Shown here one piece after another: positions 30,182 through 39,901 of a stretch of 64,000 nt of DNA. The position numbers and the translations under genes were made by a program. The stretch is from positions 62,001-126,000 of the forward strand of contig JACRNY010000004.1 of NCBI GenBank assembly GCA_016214695.1, read 5' to 3'. Numbering within the stretch: the stretch's first letter is position 1; each line of letters starts with the position of its first letter. Source of the stretch: Nitrosomonadales bacterium. GTDB lineage: Bacteria > Pseudomonadota > Gammaproteobacteria > Burkholderiales > Gallionellaceae. Below the pieces are notes generated by a model. The model saw nothing but the letters and a program-made list of their open reading frames with translations, was not told the DNA's origin and searched no databases.

Positions 30182-33145
30182 ATGGCAGGAGCCCCTCGGG
30201 CCGTGAAAGACCTATTGAACAGACCGGAGTCACTCCTGCTGCGCAGCTTGCTGCTGGCGCTGGCGTATTTCGTGACATCGCAGGTCGGCCTCAAGTTCGC
30301 GCTGGTCGGCCATGCCGTCACTTTGTTCTGGCCTCCCTCGGGCATTGCCCTCGCGGCTGTCCTGTTGTTCGGTTACCGCTTGCTCCCTGCAGTATTCATC
30401 GGCGCTTTCTTTTCCAACCTGACTTCCGGGCAACCGCTGTTTGCCGTCGTCGGCATGGCCGCAGGGGCAACCCTGGAGGCAGGCCTGGGCGCCTGGCTGC
30501 TCCAGCATTTCACGCACTTCAATCGCCGCCTTGCCGAGGTGCGTGACATCTATCGCCTGGTGCTGTTCGGCGGAGCGGTCAGCACGCTGTCCAGTGCATT
30601 GATCGGAGCCTCCTGCCTGCTCGCTGCCGGCGCCATCACGTCCGACCGTTTCGCCGCGACGGCGCTGTTCTGGTGGATGGGTGATGCGCTCGGTGTCATC
30701 CTGTTCACGCCGGCCTTGTTGTCGTACGCATTGCACAAACCCTTGCCCTGGACGCGCAAGCAGATGGTTGAGGCGGCGCTGTTGCTGGGGGTGCTGACGA
30801 TGTTTATCCTGCTGGTGTTCGAGCAGTTTTCCAGTCTTGGCGATCTGCTGCACTTTGGCATCTTCGTGCTGTATCCCATCGTGGTCTGGGCGGCCCTGAG
30901 TTTCAACCAGCGTTTTGTCAGCGGTATCCTCATACTGATGTTCTTCGTGGCGATAGTGACCACCCTGAGCGGACTCGGACCGTTCGCAGGCAGCGGCCTG
31001 CGCGGTGTGACCGATCTGTGGCTGTACACCGTGTTCCTGACCGTGCTTGGAGTGAGCGTATCGGCGCTGAACTATCAGCGCATGCATTCCCTGAAAGAAC
31101 TGCAGTCCAGCAAGAATGAACTCATTCGGGCGCAGGCTGTCGGCGGGGTGGGCAGCTGGCAACTGGATCTGCACAGGAACCAGTTGCATTGGTCGGATGA
31201 GACATACCGTATCTTCGGGATGGAACGCAGCGGGACGCTGAATTACGAGACCTTCCTGGAGCGGATCCATCCGGATGACCGCGAGATGGTGGACCGGAAA
31301 TGGAAAGAGGCGCTCAAGAGCGGCAGTTACGATGTCGAACACCGGATACTCGTCGACGGCAAGGTGCGCTGGGTTCACGAGCAGGCCAATCTGGATTACG
31401 AAGCCGGCACCAGGCGTGCGATCTTCATCATTGGCACGGTACATGACATCACCGCGCACAAGGAAGAAGAAGCGACATTGCGTCTGGCCGCACGGGTGTT
31501 CGAGAGCAGCGGCGAAGCCATCCTGATCACGGATGCGGCAGTCAGGGTGGTGGCAGTCAACCATGCCTTCATCGCGATGAGCGGTTACCGTTCGGAAGAG
31601 ATACTGGGGATGAATCCGCGCATCCTGGCCTCGGGGCGGCACGAGGCCGAGTTTTACCGCGCGATGTGGAACGACATCGTCACCTCTGGCTATTGGCAGG
31701 GCGAGATATGGGACAAGCACAAGAGCGGCCGCATCTACCCGAAATGGATGTCGATCACCGCGGTGCGCGACGAGAAGGGCGAGGTGGTCCACTATATCTC
31801 CATCGCGCGCGACACTACCGAACAGACCGAGGCGGAGAAGAACATCCACTTCCTCGCCTATTACGATGTACTGACCGGATTGCCCAACCGCACGCTGCTG
31901 CGCGACCGGCTCGGCCAAATGATCGCCGTCTCGCATCGCGACAAGCACCAGTTCGCGCTGCTGTTCATGGATCTGGATCGCTTCAAATACATCAACGATT
32001 CGATGGGGCACACGGTCGGCGATCGGCTGTTGCAGGCCGTGGCCCTGCGCATCCAGGCGCATGTGCGCGAAGAGGATACCGTGGCGCGCATTGGCGGCGA
32101 CGAGTTCATCGTGTTGTTGCGCGAGACCGGCGAGAGCGGGGCAGCGGTGGTGGCGGGCAAGCTGCTGGAAACCCTGGCAACCCCGTATGACCTTGATGGA
32201 CAGATCATCTCCACCCAGGCCAGCATCGGTATCAGCATCTATCCCGATCATGCGCATGACGCGGACACGCTGATCAAGAATGCCGATATGGCGATGTACC
32301 GCGCCAAGGAAGAGGGGCGCAACAATCACCAGTTCTTCCGGCCCGAGATGAATTTCCGTGTCGACCTGCTGTTCTCGATGGAGAAAGACCTGCGCCTGGC
32401 GCTGGAGCGCGGCGAGTTCTTCCTGCATTACCAGCCGCAGGTCGATCTGGCGACGGGCAAACTATGCGGGGTCGAGGCGCTGATACGCTGGCATCATCCC
32501 GACAAGGGGGCGATCTCGCCGGCAGAGTTCATTCCGGTGGCGGAAGAGACCGGACAGATCATTCCCATCGGCGAATGGGTGTTGCGCACCGCCTGTGCGC
32601 AACTGGTGCAGTGGCGCAAGGCCGGGTTGAACGATTTCACTTTATCGGTGAACCTGTCGATCCGCCAGTTGCGCCAGCCGATATTGGCCGAGCAGGTCAG
32701 GAAAGTGCTGGCAGAATCCGATCTGGAACCGGGTTATCTGGAACTGGAGATCACGGAAGGCATCATGATGGGCGACAACCAGATCGCCATGAACTTCCTG
32801 AGCGAGATGGATGAGCTCGGGGTGAAGTTGTCCATCGACGATTTCGGCACCGGCTTTTCCAGCCTGAACTATCTCAAAAAGATGCCGGTGCACAAGCTCA
32901 AGATCGACCAGTCCTTCGTGCGTGACATCGAGACCGACGAGAGCGATGCCGCCATCATCCGTTCCATCATCGCGCTCGGGCACCGGCTCAACCTGCGCGT
33001 GATCGCGGAAGGGGTGGAGACGCAGGAACAACTCGACTTCCTGCGCATACGCGGCTGCGACGAGATACAGGGTTACTTCTATTCGCGCCCGCTCGCGGCG
33101 GAAGATATCACCCGTTTCATTCAGAATCCGCCGCGTCTGGCCTGA
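30182..33145 (+). CDS. MASE1-PAS-PAS-GGDEF-EAL cyclic-di-GMP protein
   Basis: 987 residues. An N-terminal MASE1 membrane sensor (about residues 25-300, eight or so helices, with LFWPPSGIALAAVLL) is followed by two PAS domains (about 315-430 and 435-555), a GGDEF domain with an intact RIGGDEFIVLL motif near residue 637, and an EAL domain with GVEALIRW near 764 and DDFGTGFSSLNYLKKMPVHKLKID. Both catalytic motifs are intact, so it could make or degrade cyclic-di-GMP; many such proteins act mainly as phosphodiesterases. The ATG at 30182 follows GGGAAC; a GTG at 30152 is in frame but lies in the preceding terminator. Its last 29 bases overlap convergent comEC. Confidence 0.93.
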   Translation: MAGAPRAVKDLLNRPESLLLRSLLLALAYFVTSQVGLKFALVGHAVTLFWPPSGIALAAVLLFGYRLLPAVFIGAFFSNLTSGQPLFAVVGMAAGATLEAGLGAWLLQHFTHFNRRLAEVRDIYRLVLFGGAVSTLSSALIGASCLLAAGAITSDRFAATALFWWMGDALGVILFTPALLSYALHKPLPWTRKQMVEAALLLGVLTMFILLVFEQFSSLGDLLHFGIFVLYPIVVWAALSFNQRFVSGILILMFFVAIVTTLSGLGPFAGSGLRGVTDLWLYTVFLTVLGVSVSALNYQRMHSLKELQSSKNELIRAQAVGGVGSWQLDLHRNQLHWSDETYRIFGMERSGTLNYETFLERIHPDDREMVDRKWKEALKSGSYDVEHRILVDGKVRWVHEQANLDYEAGTRRAIFIIGTVHDITAHKEEEATLRLAARVFESSGEAILITDAAVRVVAVNHAFIAMSGYRSEEILGMNPRILASGRHEAEFYRAMWNDIVTSGYWQGEIWDKHKSGRIYPKWMSITAVRDEKGEVVHYISIARDTTEQTEAEKNIHFLAYYDVLTGLPNRTLLRDRLGQMIAVSHRDKHQFALLFMDLDRFKYINDSMGHTVGDRLLQAVALRIQAHVREEDTVARIGGDEFIVLLRETGESGAAVVAGKLLETLATPYDLDGQIISTQASIGISIYPDHAHDADTLIKNADMAMYRAKEEGRNNHQFFRPEMNFRVDLLFSMEKDLRLALERGEFFLHYQPQVDLATGKLCGVEALIRWHHPDKGAISPAEFIPVAEETGQIIPIGEWVLRTACAQLVQWRKAGLNDFTLSVNLSIRQLRQPILAEQVRKVLAESDLEPGYLELEITEGIMMGDNQIAMNFLSEMDELGVKLSIDDFGTGFSSLNYLKKMPVHKLKIDQSFVRDIETDESDAAIIRSIIALGHRLNLRVIAEGVETQEQLDFLRIRGCDEIQGYFYSRPLAAEDITRFIQNPPRLA

Positions 33146-35489
33146 CTTGCCGGCCTCCGCTGTGCTGCCAGTAGCGGGCATGGCTCCTGCGAAAACGATC
33201 CAAACTCAGGTTCCGGTCGTCCATGATGATGGAGATCGCTCCGTCCTCGTCCGAGCGCAACACCTCGGCGGCGACGGCGCGGTAGCGTGCCACGACCTCT
33301 TCCCGCGGATGCCCGAAGCGGTTGCGGTATCCGGCCGTGAACACCACGTGCCGCGGATGTACGGCATCCACAAAAGCCTGCGAAGACGAACTCTTGCTGC
33401 CGTGGTGCGGTGCGACCAGCAATGTGGCGGGTAACTCGTTCTGGTGCACGGCCAGCAAACGCTGTTCGGACGAGCGCTCGATGTCGGCGGCGAGCAACAT
33501 GCTCTGCTGTCCGATGCCGATGCGCAACACACAGCTGCGTTCGTTGTCATGCTCGGGCGTCTTGCCGGTACTCGTTTCCGCCGGATGGAGCATCTCGAAA
33601 CGCACGCCATCCCATGTCCATGATTGCCCGTCGTGACAGTCCTCGCTGGGTGTGGCAAAGCTCAATCTGGGGTGAGGGCGGGGCAGCGAAGTCAGCACCT
33701 GTGCCACCGGCAGGCCTTGCAGTATGGATTCTGTGCCGCCGATGTGGTCGCTATCGTCATGCGACAGGACGAGCGCATCCAGTTGCGCTATGCCCATGCT
33801 GCGCAGGGCCGGCAGCAGGATGCGGCTGCCGCTGTCCGCTTCGCCGGAGAAATCCGGGCCGGTATCGTAGAGCAAGGCATGGTTGCGGGTCTGCACCGAG
33901 ACAGCCAATCCCTGGCCGACATCGAAGATGGTGATGCGCGCCGTGCCGTTCTCCGGCGCTGGCGGGGCGACCACGAACATCGGCAGCAATAGCAGAATGC
34001 CCAGCCAGCGCATCGGGAAACCGCGCGGGGCGAGCATCCACAGCGCACCTGCTGCACCGGTGACGACCGTCCATGCGGGCGGTGCATGCTGCAGCCACAC
34101 TGCGAACGGCAAGCGGTCGAGCTGGCCGAGCAGGAACATGCACAAGGCCAGCGCCTGGTGGGCGAGATAGAGCATCCATTCGAACGGCGGCAGCGTGCCG
34201 AGCAGCGTGAGCGGCACCACCAGGAAGCTGACCAGGGGGATGGCGAAGGCATTGGCGACAGGGGCGACCAGCGACAGTTGCTGGAACATGGCCAGCAGCG
34301 GCGGGATCAGGCCTATCGTCATCGCCCATTGCACCCTGCCGTATTCGCGCAGCCAATGCTGTTTGCGCAAACGGTTGGCGGTGACGTAAAAGATCAGTGC
34401 GACCGCGCCGAAGGAGAGCCAGAAGCCGGGCGACAGCACCGCCCAGGGATCGGCCAGCAGCACGACCAGCAGCGCGGCAGCCAGCATCTGCGATGGCGAG
34501 ACGTTGCGCGAGAGCAGCAACATCAGCGTGAAGGTCGCCACCATGTACAGCGTGCGCTGTGCGGGCACTTCGTAGCCGGAAGCCAGCGTGTAGAACAGGG
34601 CGGCGCACAGGCCTGCGATGGCGGCCGCCTTGCGCGCGGGGAACAGCAGCGTGAGACGGGTGCTGCGTTGCCACAGCCAGTAGACCAGCGCGAAGATCAT
34701 GCCGGCCAGCAAGGTGATGTGCAGGCCGGAGATGCTCATCAGGTGGTTGGTGCCGGTGCGCGTGAACAACTGCCATTCGTCGCTGCCGATGCCGGACTGG
34801 TCGCCGATGGCAAGCGCGGTGAGGATGCCGGTATGGGGCGCCTCGCCCAGCGTCTTCTGGAAATGCGTGCGTACCGTTTCGCGCAAGTGTTGCACCAGAT
34901 AGGCCGGGCTGACGGTCTGTTCCGCGAGGCTGATGTTGTCGCCTTTCTCATAGACATAGCCGATGGCGCGGATGTCACGCTCCAGCGCCCAGGCCTCGAA
35001 ATCGAAATTGTGCGGGTTGCTGGTGCCGTGCGGCTGTTTCAGGCGCACGGTGAACTGCCAGCGCTGGCCGGCCCCCGGGTTCAGCGGAGCGCGGCTTGCG
35101 CCATCGTAGGTGCTGAGCTGGATGCGGTGGGGCACGTGGGCATCCGGCGTGTCCACCTTCTCCACATCGAACGCGAAGCGCAAGCCGCGCTCATGCCGGC
35201 GCGGCATCTCCGCCACGATGCCGGTGACGACGATGTTCCTGCCCTGCCATTCGTCCGGCAGGCTGTCGGACAGGCGTTGCTGTGCGGTCCAGGCGGCATA
35301 GCCGAAGCCCAGTGCTGCGGCACAGGCCAGCAGCACCAGCCGGCGTGCGACGATCAGGACTTGGTTTTCCGCACGCGGCAGCAGCAGGGCGAGTGCGGCG
35401 ATGGGCCAGTAGAACGGGAGGGCGGGCAGTGCGGCTTGCTGTTGCAGATACCACACGCCGAGCGTGAAAAACAGTGCGAAAGAAACCAT
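33117..35489 (-). CDS. comEC: ComEC/Rec2 DNA-uptake channel
   Basis: 790 residues. An N-terminal membrane part and soluble DUF4131 region precede the competence channel domain, with NHLMSISGLHITLLAGMIF and SGYEVPAQRTLYM. The C-terminal metallo-beta-lactamase domain (about 535-760) has FDVGQGLAVSV, LVLSHDDSDHIGG and LLVAPHHGSKSSSSQAF, the metal-ligand motifs expected in the nuclease domain. ComEC carries single-stranded DNA across the inner membrane in natural transformation. The frame is open upstream to 36047 over the DUF2062 gene; I use ATG 35489, which starts a normal membrane helix and gives a typical length. The type IV pilus gene pilF is present at 45.4 kb. Confidence 0.94.
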   Translation of the reverse strand: MVSFALFFTLGVWYLQQQAALPALPFYWPIAALALLLPRAENQVLIVARRLVLLACAAALGFGYAAWTAQQRLSDSLPDEWQGRNIVVTGIVAEMPRRHERGLRFAFDVEKVDTPDAHVPHRIQLSTYDGASRAPLNPGAGQRWQFTVRLKQPHGTSNPHNFDFEAWALERDIRAIGYVYEKGDNISLAEQTVSPAYLVQHLRETVRTHFQKTLGEAPHTGILTALAIGDQSGIGSDEWQLFTRTGTNHLMSISGLHITLLAGMIFALVYWLWQRSTRLTLLFPARKAAAIAGLCAALFYTLASGYEVPAQRTLYMVATFTLMLLLSRNVSPSQMLAAALLVVLLADPWAVLSPGFWLSFGAVALIFYVTANRLRKQHWLREYGRVQWAMTIGLIPPLLAMFQQLSLVAPVANAFAIPLVSFLVVPLTLLGTLPPFEWMLYLAHQALALCMFLLGQLDRLPFAVWLQHAPPAWTVVTGAAGALWMLAPRGFPMRWLGILLLLPMFVVAPPAPENGTARITIFDVGQGLAVSVQTRNHALLYDTGPDFSGEADSGSRILLPALRSMGIAQLDALVLSHDDSDHIGGTESILQGLPVAQVLTSLPRPHPRLSFATPSEDCHDGQSWTWDGVRFEMLHPAETSTGKTPEHDNERSCVLRIGIGQQSMLLAADIERSSEQRLLAVHQNELPATLLVAPHHGSKSSSSQAFVDAVHPRHVVFTAGYRNRFGHPREEVVARYRAVAAEVLRSDEDGAISIIMDDRNLSLDRFRRSHARYWQHSGGRQVRPDAADSE

Positions 35490-35525
35490 GGTGCGTAGCG
35501 TACCGCAAAAACATAGAATCCACCC

Positions 35526-36056
35526 ATGCGCCGATTCTTTCGCCAATATCTGCCTCACCATGACACCATCCGGCGGCACCGCTGGCTGCGTCCGGTGCAG
35601 CATTGGCTGCATCACCACAACCTGTGGCACCTGCATCGCCGTTCGGTGGCCGGCGGGGTGGCGATCGGCCTGTTCTGCGGATTGATCCCCGGGCCGCTGC
35701 AGATGCTCGCGGCCGTGCTGCTGGCCATCCTGTTCCGGGTCAACCTGCCGGTGGCGGCATTCACCACGCTGTACACCAATCCGCTCACGCTCGTCCCGCT
35801 CTACCTGTTCGCCTATGAGATCGGCATCCGCGTAAGCGGTGCATCGAACGGCAATGCCGTACCCGCATTCCCGGAAGTGCACTGGCAGGACTGGTTCGGC
35901 GAGGTATGGGGATGGCTGATGGCGCTGGGCCAGCCCTTGTTGATCGGCTTGCCCTTGTTGGCACTGGGGTTGGCGTTCGTCGGCTATATCAGCGTGCGGC
36001 TGGCATGGCGGCTGATGGTGGTCTGGAAATGGCGCCGCCGCCAGCATAAATACTAG
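35526..36056 (+). CDS. DUF2062 membrane protein
   Basis: 176 residues. A basic, His/Arg-rich N-terminus (RRHRWLRPVQHWLHHHNLWH) precedes two or three hydrophobic segments with SVAGGVAIGLFCGLIPGPLQ and NPLTLVPLYLFAYEIG, the DUF2062 signature. The function is unknown; the domain also occurs fused to glycosyltransferases. It is divergent from comEC across 36 bases, so the two probably share a promoter region. Confidence 0.9.
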   Translation: MRRFFRQYLPHHDTIRRHRWLRPVQHWLHHHNLWHLHRRSVAGGVAIGLFCGLIPGPLQMLAAVLLAILFRVNLPVAAFTTLYTNPLTLVPLYLFAYEIGIRVSGASNGNAVPAFPEVHWQDWFGEVWGWLMALGQPLLIGLPLLALGLAFVGYISVRLAWRLMVVWKWRRRQHKY

Positions 36057-36140
36057 GGAACTTTACTCAACTATTCGTATCTGATGTAACGTCCGGCTGT
36101 TGAACGCCGGGCACTTTGAATTAACCAAGAGAGGTGTCAG

Positions 36141-36251
36141 ATGAAAAAAGCATATGAAGGTGTGGCCAAGTTCGTGCGTTGGGCGGTGGTAGGCGTTGTA
36201 TCGTTCATCGTTGCGCTACCGACAATCACATCCGTCGGCTCGACCATCTAA
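36141..36251 (+). CDS. 36-residue single-span membrane microprotein
   Basis: A small gene starting MKKAYEGVAKFVRWAVVGVV and ending TSVGSTI. It has a positively charged amphipathic N-terminus and one hydrophobic helix (about residues 14-29), so the N-terminus is probably cytoplasmic. An AGAGAGG ribosome site lies 7 bases before the ATG, the gene stands in its own 240-bp gap, and a rho-independent terminator follows 15 bases after the stop. I recognise no family; its isolation and signals argue for a real gene. A membrane regulator, stress protein or toxin are all possible. Confidence 0.7.
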   Translation: MKKAYEGVAKFVRWAVVGVVSFIVALPTITSVGSTI

Positions 36252-36265
36252 ACTTCAGCGATCAC

Positions 36266-36300
36266 ACGCCCCGGTGCGCGAGTGCCGGGGCGTTTTATTT
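36266..36300 (+). terminator. Rho-independent terminator of the 36-residue gene
   Basis: ACGCCCCGG (36266-36274) pairs perfectly with CCGGGGCGT (36285-36293) around a 10-base loop, and TTTATTT follows. The stop of the convergent gene lies in the T-tract. Confidence 0.88.
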
Positions 36301-36804
36301 GGATTCGCCGCGCTGTTTTTCGAGACGCAGTTCGGATTGGCGCAATGTGTTCTCCAGCGGACGGGAGAGCATGCTGCGGGCTTCCATGAAGGCCAGCGAA
36401 CATTCCTCCAGGAACAGCGCTTCCAGCCAGGAGATACAGATGGCTTCATACAGTTCCGCATCGGCGCGGTCGAACAGGTCGGCGACCAGGAACAGATGTT
36501 TGCGCACGGTGGCGAAATCGTGACCGAGGATGGCTTCACGGGTGGCCAGCCGCATGGCGCCGACTTCCAGATGGACGATGCCGAAATCGCTCTCCTCGAT
36601 GCGGGCGGCGACCTCGGGCAGATACAGCGTCACTTGTTTCATGAAGTCGGTGCGCCGGATCAGCGGTTTGCTTTGCTGGTGCACCACCATGCGGCGCAAC
36701 GAGGAGAAGGTCTTGAAGTCGAGCAGGTGTTCAAAGGGCTGCATGACGCTGTCGGAGAGGGACAGGTCGATGTGGGGCAGGGTGCGGGATGGGAAGGGGA
36801 TCAT
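36295..36804 (-). CDS. Uncharacterised helical cytoplasmic protein
   Basis: 169 residues, no signal peptide or membrane segment, largely alpha-helical. It opens MIPFPSRTLPHIDLSLSD and has a conserved-looking core (SDFGIVHLEVGAMRLATREA, then LFDRADAELYEAICISWLEA). I do not recognise a named domain with confidence. The ATG at 36804 has AGGAG 10 bases ahead and is preferred to the in-frame start at 36837. It follows lolD by 88 bases on the opposite reading end (both minus strand), so it may be independent. Function unknown. Confidence 0.75.
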   Translation of the reverse strand: MIPFPSRTLPHIDLSLSDSVMQPFEHLLDFKTFSSLRRMVVHQQSKPLIRRTDFMKQVTLYLPEVAARIEESDFGIVHLEVGAMRLATREAILGHDFATVRKHLFLVADLFDRADAELYEAICISWLEALFLEECSLAFMEARSMLSRPLENTLRQSELRLEKQRGESK

Positions 36805-36891
36805 GTGAGTCGCTCCTGTGGTTAGGATGACGCGCAAACTACCCGATTGTCGTTACACGGTAATGACGGAAAGGTTGCAGACCGGCGAGTG

Positions 36892-37567
<676 letters not shown>

Positions 37568-37575
<8 letters not shown>

Positions 37576-38809
37576 AACGCAGTGCCTCCGCCGGTTGCAC
37601 CTTGGACGCGCGCCAGCTCGGGTAGAGTGTGGCGAACAGACTGATGAAGAAGGACATCGAGGCGACCACGAACACATCGCCCTTTTGCAGATCGGAAGGC
37701 AGTTCGCTGATGTAGTAGAACTCCTTGGCCAGGAAATGCACGCCGAACAGGTTCTCGATGAAGGGCACGATGGTGCCGATGTTGATGGCGAGCAGTACGC
37801 CGCCGAGTACGCCCAGCCCCATGCCGATCAGGCCGATCAGCATGCCCTGCACCATGAATATCTGCATGATGCTCTTCGGCGATGCACCCAGCGTGCGCAG
37901 AATGGCGATGTCGGCCTGTTTGTCGGTCACGGCCATCACCAGCGTGGAGACGATGTTGAAGGCAGCGACCAGCACGATGAGCGAGAGGATGATGAACATC
38001 ATCTTCTTCTCCATCGCCACCACGGCGAAATAATTGGCGTTCTGGCGCGTCCAGTCGGTGATCCAGGTGTCCTGCGGAACGTCCTTGCTCAGTTCGAAGG
38101 CGACCTGCGGCGCGAGGTCGAGATTGTGCAGACTGCCGCTGATGCCGCTGACGCCGCTGCCCAGACGGTAGAGCTTCTGCGCATCGTTGAGATGGATCAG
38201 CGCGAGCGCGTTGTCGTAGGGCGACATGCCGATCTCGAAGATGCCGACGACATGGAACTGCTTCAGGCGCGGCAGCATCCCGGCCGGGGTGAACTGCCCC
38301 TGCGGTGTGATGAGCAGCACGCTGTCGCCGACACGCGCACCCATGGCGCGGGCCAGGTCGGTGCCGAGCACGATGCCGAACTCGCCCGCTTTCAGGTCGG
38401 CCAGCGCACCTTTTTTCATCTTGTCGCCGATGGCGGTCAGCTTCTGTTCGGCATCCGGCAGGATGCCGCGCACCATCACGCCTTCCACGCTGTCGCCCAG
38501 TGAAAGCATGCCCTGGCCGTTGACGTAGGGTGCGGCGGCGCGCACTTCCGGGTTGGCCTCGACAGTCTTCAGCACCTTCTTCCAGTTGTCGAGCTGGCCG
38601 TCGCCGATCACCTGCAAGTGCGGGGTGACGCCGAGGATGCGTGCGCGTATCTCCTTCTGGAAACCGTTCATCACCGACAGCACCACGATCAGCGCCATCA
38701 CGCCCAGCCCGATACCCAGCATGGAGATCAGCGAGATGAAGGAGATGAAGTGGTTGCGGCGTTTGGCGCGGGTGTAACGCAGGCCGATGAAGAGTTCGTA
38801 GGGTTGCAA
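37568..38809 (-). CDS. lolC: LolC/LolE-family lipoprotein-releasing permease
   Basis: 413 residues with the four-helix layout of the family: one N-terminal helix ([20 protein letters not shown], about residues 17-45), a large periplasmic domain, and three C-terminal helices (about 265-390). [19 protein letters not shown] is the typical opening. Only one permease gene is present, so the complex is probably a homodimer with LolD, as in species using a single LolF-type subunit. Overlaps lolD by 8 bases. Confidence 0.94.
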
Positions 38810-38882
38810 GGCGACGACTCGAAATATTGACGAACGCTAGTGTGCCACAAGAGGACGTCTGGCGGGATGGTAAACTGCCGGC

Positions 38883-39872
38883 ATGGATCATCTCCGCTTG
38901 CTCATCCCCGATCTGTTTCCCCCGCAAGACATCGCCGCCGAAGTATGCGAAGGTCTGCGTTTGCCTGCACTGGAAAAGCTGCTGGCGCGGGGGCGGGTGC
39001 AGGCCGGACCGGCCGAACCCATGGAAGAGTGGCTCTGCGCTGCGTATGCGGTGCATGCTGTCGCACCGCTGCGTGCTGCTGCCGACGGCCTGGATACAAG
39101 CGACGGTTACTGGCTGTGCGCCGACCCGGTGAACCTGCAATTGCACCGGGCGCAGATGATGCTGATCCCCGATGTGGCCGCGACGCGGGAAGAGGCTGCC
39201 GCCTTGTGCGACAACCTCAACGCGCATTTTGCCGGGCAGGGGATGCGCTTCTTCGCGCCGCATCCACAGCGCTGGTATCTGCGTCTGCAGGCGGCGCCGC
39301 TGTTGGCGACCACGCCGCTGCGCCAGGCCGCCTGGCAGGATGCGAAATTCCATCAGCCGCAGGGAGATGATGTCCTGCATTGGCAGCGGGTGATGACCGA
39401 GGTGCAGATGCTGCTGTATGCGCATGCGGTCAATCAGGTGCGCCAGACGCGCGGCGAATTGCTGATCGGCAGTCTGTGGCTGTGGGGCGGAGGACTTGCC
39501 GAGACGGCGGGCAGGCCATTCGATGTCTGTGGCAGCGACGGCGTCCTGTCTGCAGCCTTTGCGCATATCTCGGGCGCATCCCAGCGGGAGTCGGTGCCGG
39601 CGTTGCTGGATGGCAAGCATCAGCGCGGGCTGTGGGTCTGCGAGGGATTGCGTGACGCGCGGCTGCGCGGCGATTTTGCGCGCTGGCGCGAACTGGTGCA
39701 GCAGGTCGAGACCGATTGCGCGTTCCTGTTGCAGGCCTTGCAGTCGGGACGGTTGCGCAAGCTCACGCTGCATGTTCTGCAGGCGGATTCTGCGCGGGAT
39801 TATGAATCGACGCGTGCCGCGGCCTGGAAATTCTGGCGTCCGGCCCGTTCGCTGGCGGAGTACGCGGTGTAG
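38883..39872 (+). CDS. RpfE-type phosphoglycerate-mutase-like protein
   Basis: 329 residues. It opens MDHLRLLIPDLFPPQD and contains DGYWLCADPVNLQLHRAQMM, RGELLIGSLWLWGGG and HQRGLWVCEGLRDA, matching the conserved betaproteobacterial proteins annotated as regulatory protein RpfE or phosphoglycerate-mutase-like. The alkaline-phosphatase-type metal site is not evident, so the catalytic role is unclear. It is divergent from lolC across 73 bases; a -10-like TAAACT at 38871-38876 lies just 7 bases before the ATG. Confidence 0.72.
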   Translation: MDHLRLLIPDLFPPQDIAAEVCEGLRLPALEKLLARGRVQAGPAEPMEEWLCAAYAVHAVAPLRAAADGLDTSDGYWLCADPVNLQLHRAQMMLIPDVAATREEAAALCDNLNAHFAGQGMRFFAPHPQRWYLRLQAAPLLATTPLRQAAWQDAKFHQPQGDDVLHWQRVMTEVQMLLYAHAVNQVRQTRGELLIGSLWLWGGGLAETAGRPFDVCGSDGVLSAAFAHISGASQRESVPALLDGKHQRGLWVCEGLRDARLRGDFARWRELVQQVETDCAFLLQALQSGRLRKLTLHVLQADSARDYESTRAAAWKFWRPARSLAEYAV

Positions 39873-39901
39873 AATGGGCCGACATTGAGCGGGATTGCGC
39901 T

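Noticed and set aside
30230-32428. Long minus-strand frame under the GGDEF-EAL gene
   Set aside because: Histidine- and glutamine-rich composition typical of antisense shadows, with no ribosome site.
33117-36047. Extended ComEC start upstream of 35489
   Set aside because: The extra residues overlap the divergent DUF2062 gene and resemble nothing; the ATG at 35489 gives the normal family length.
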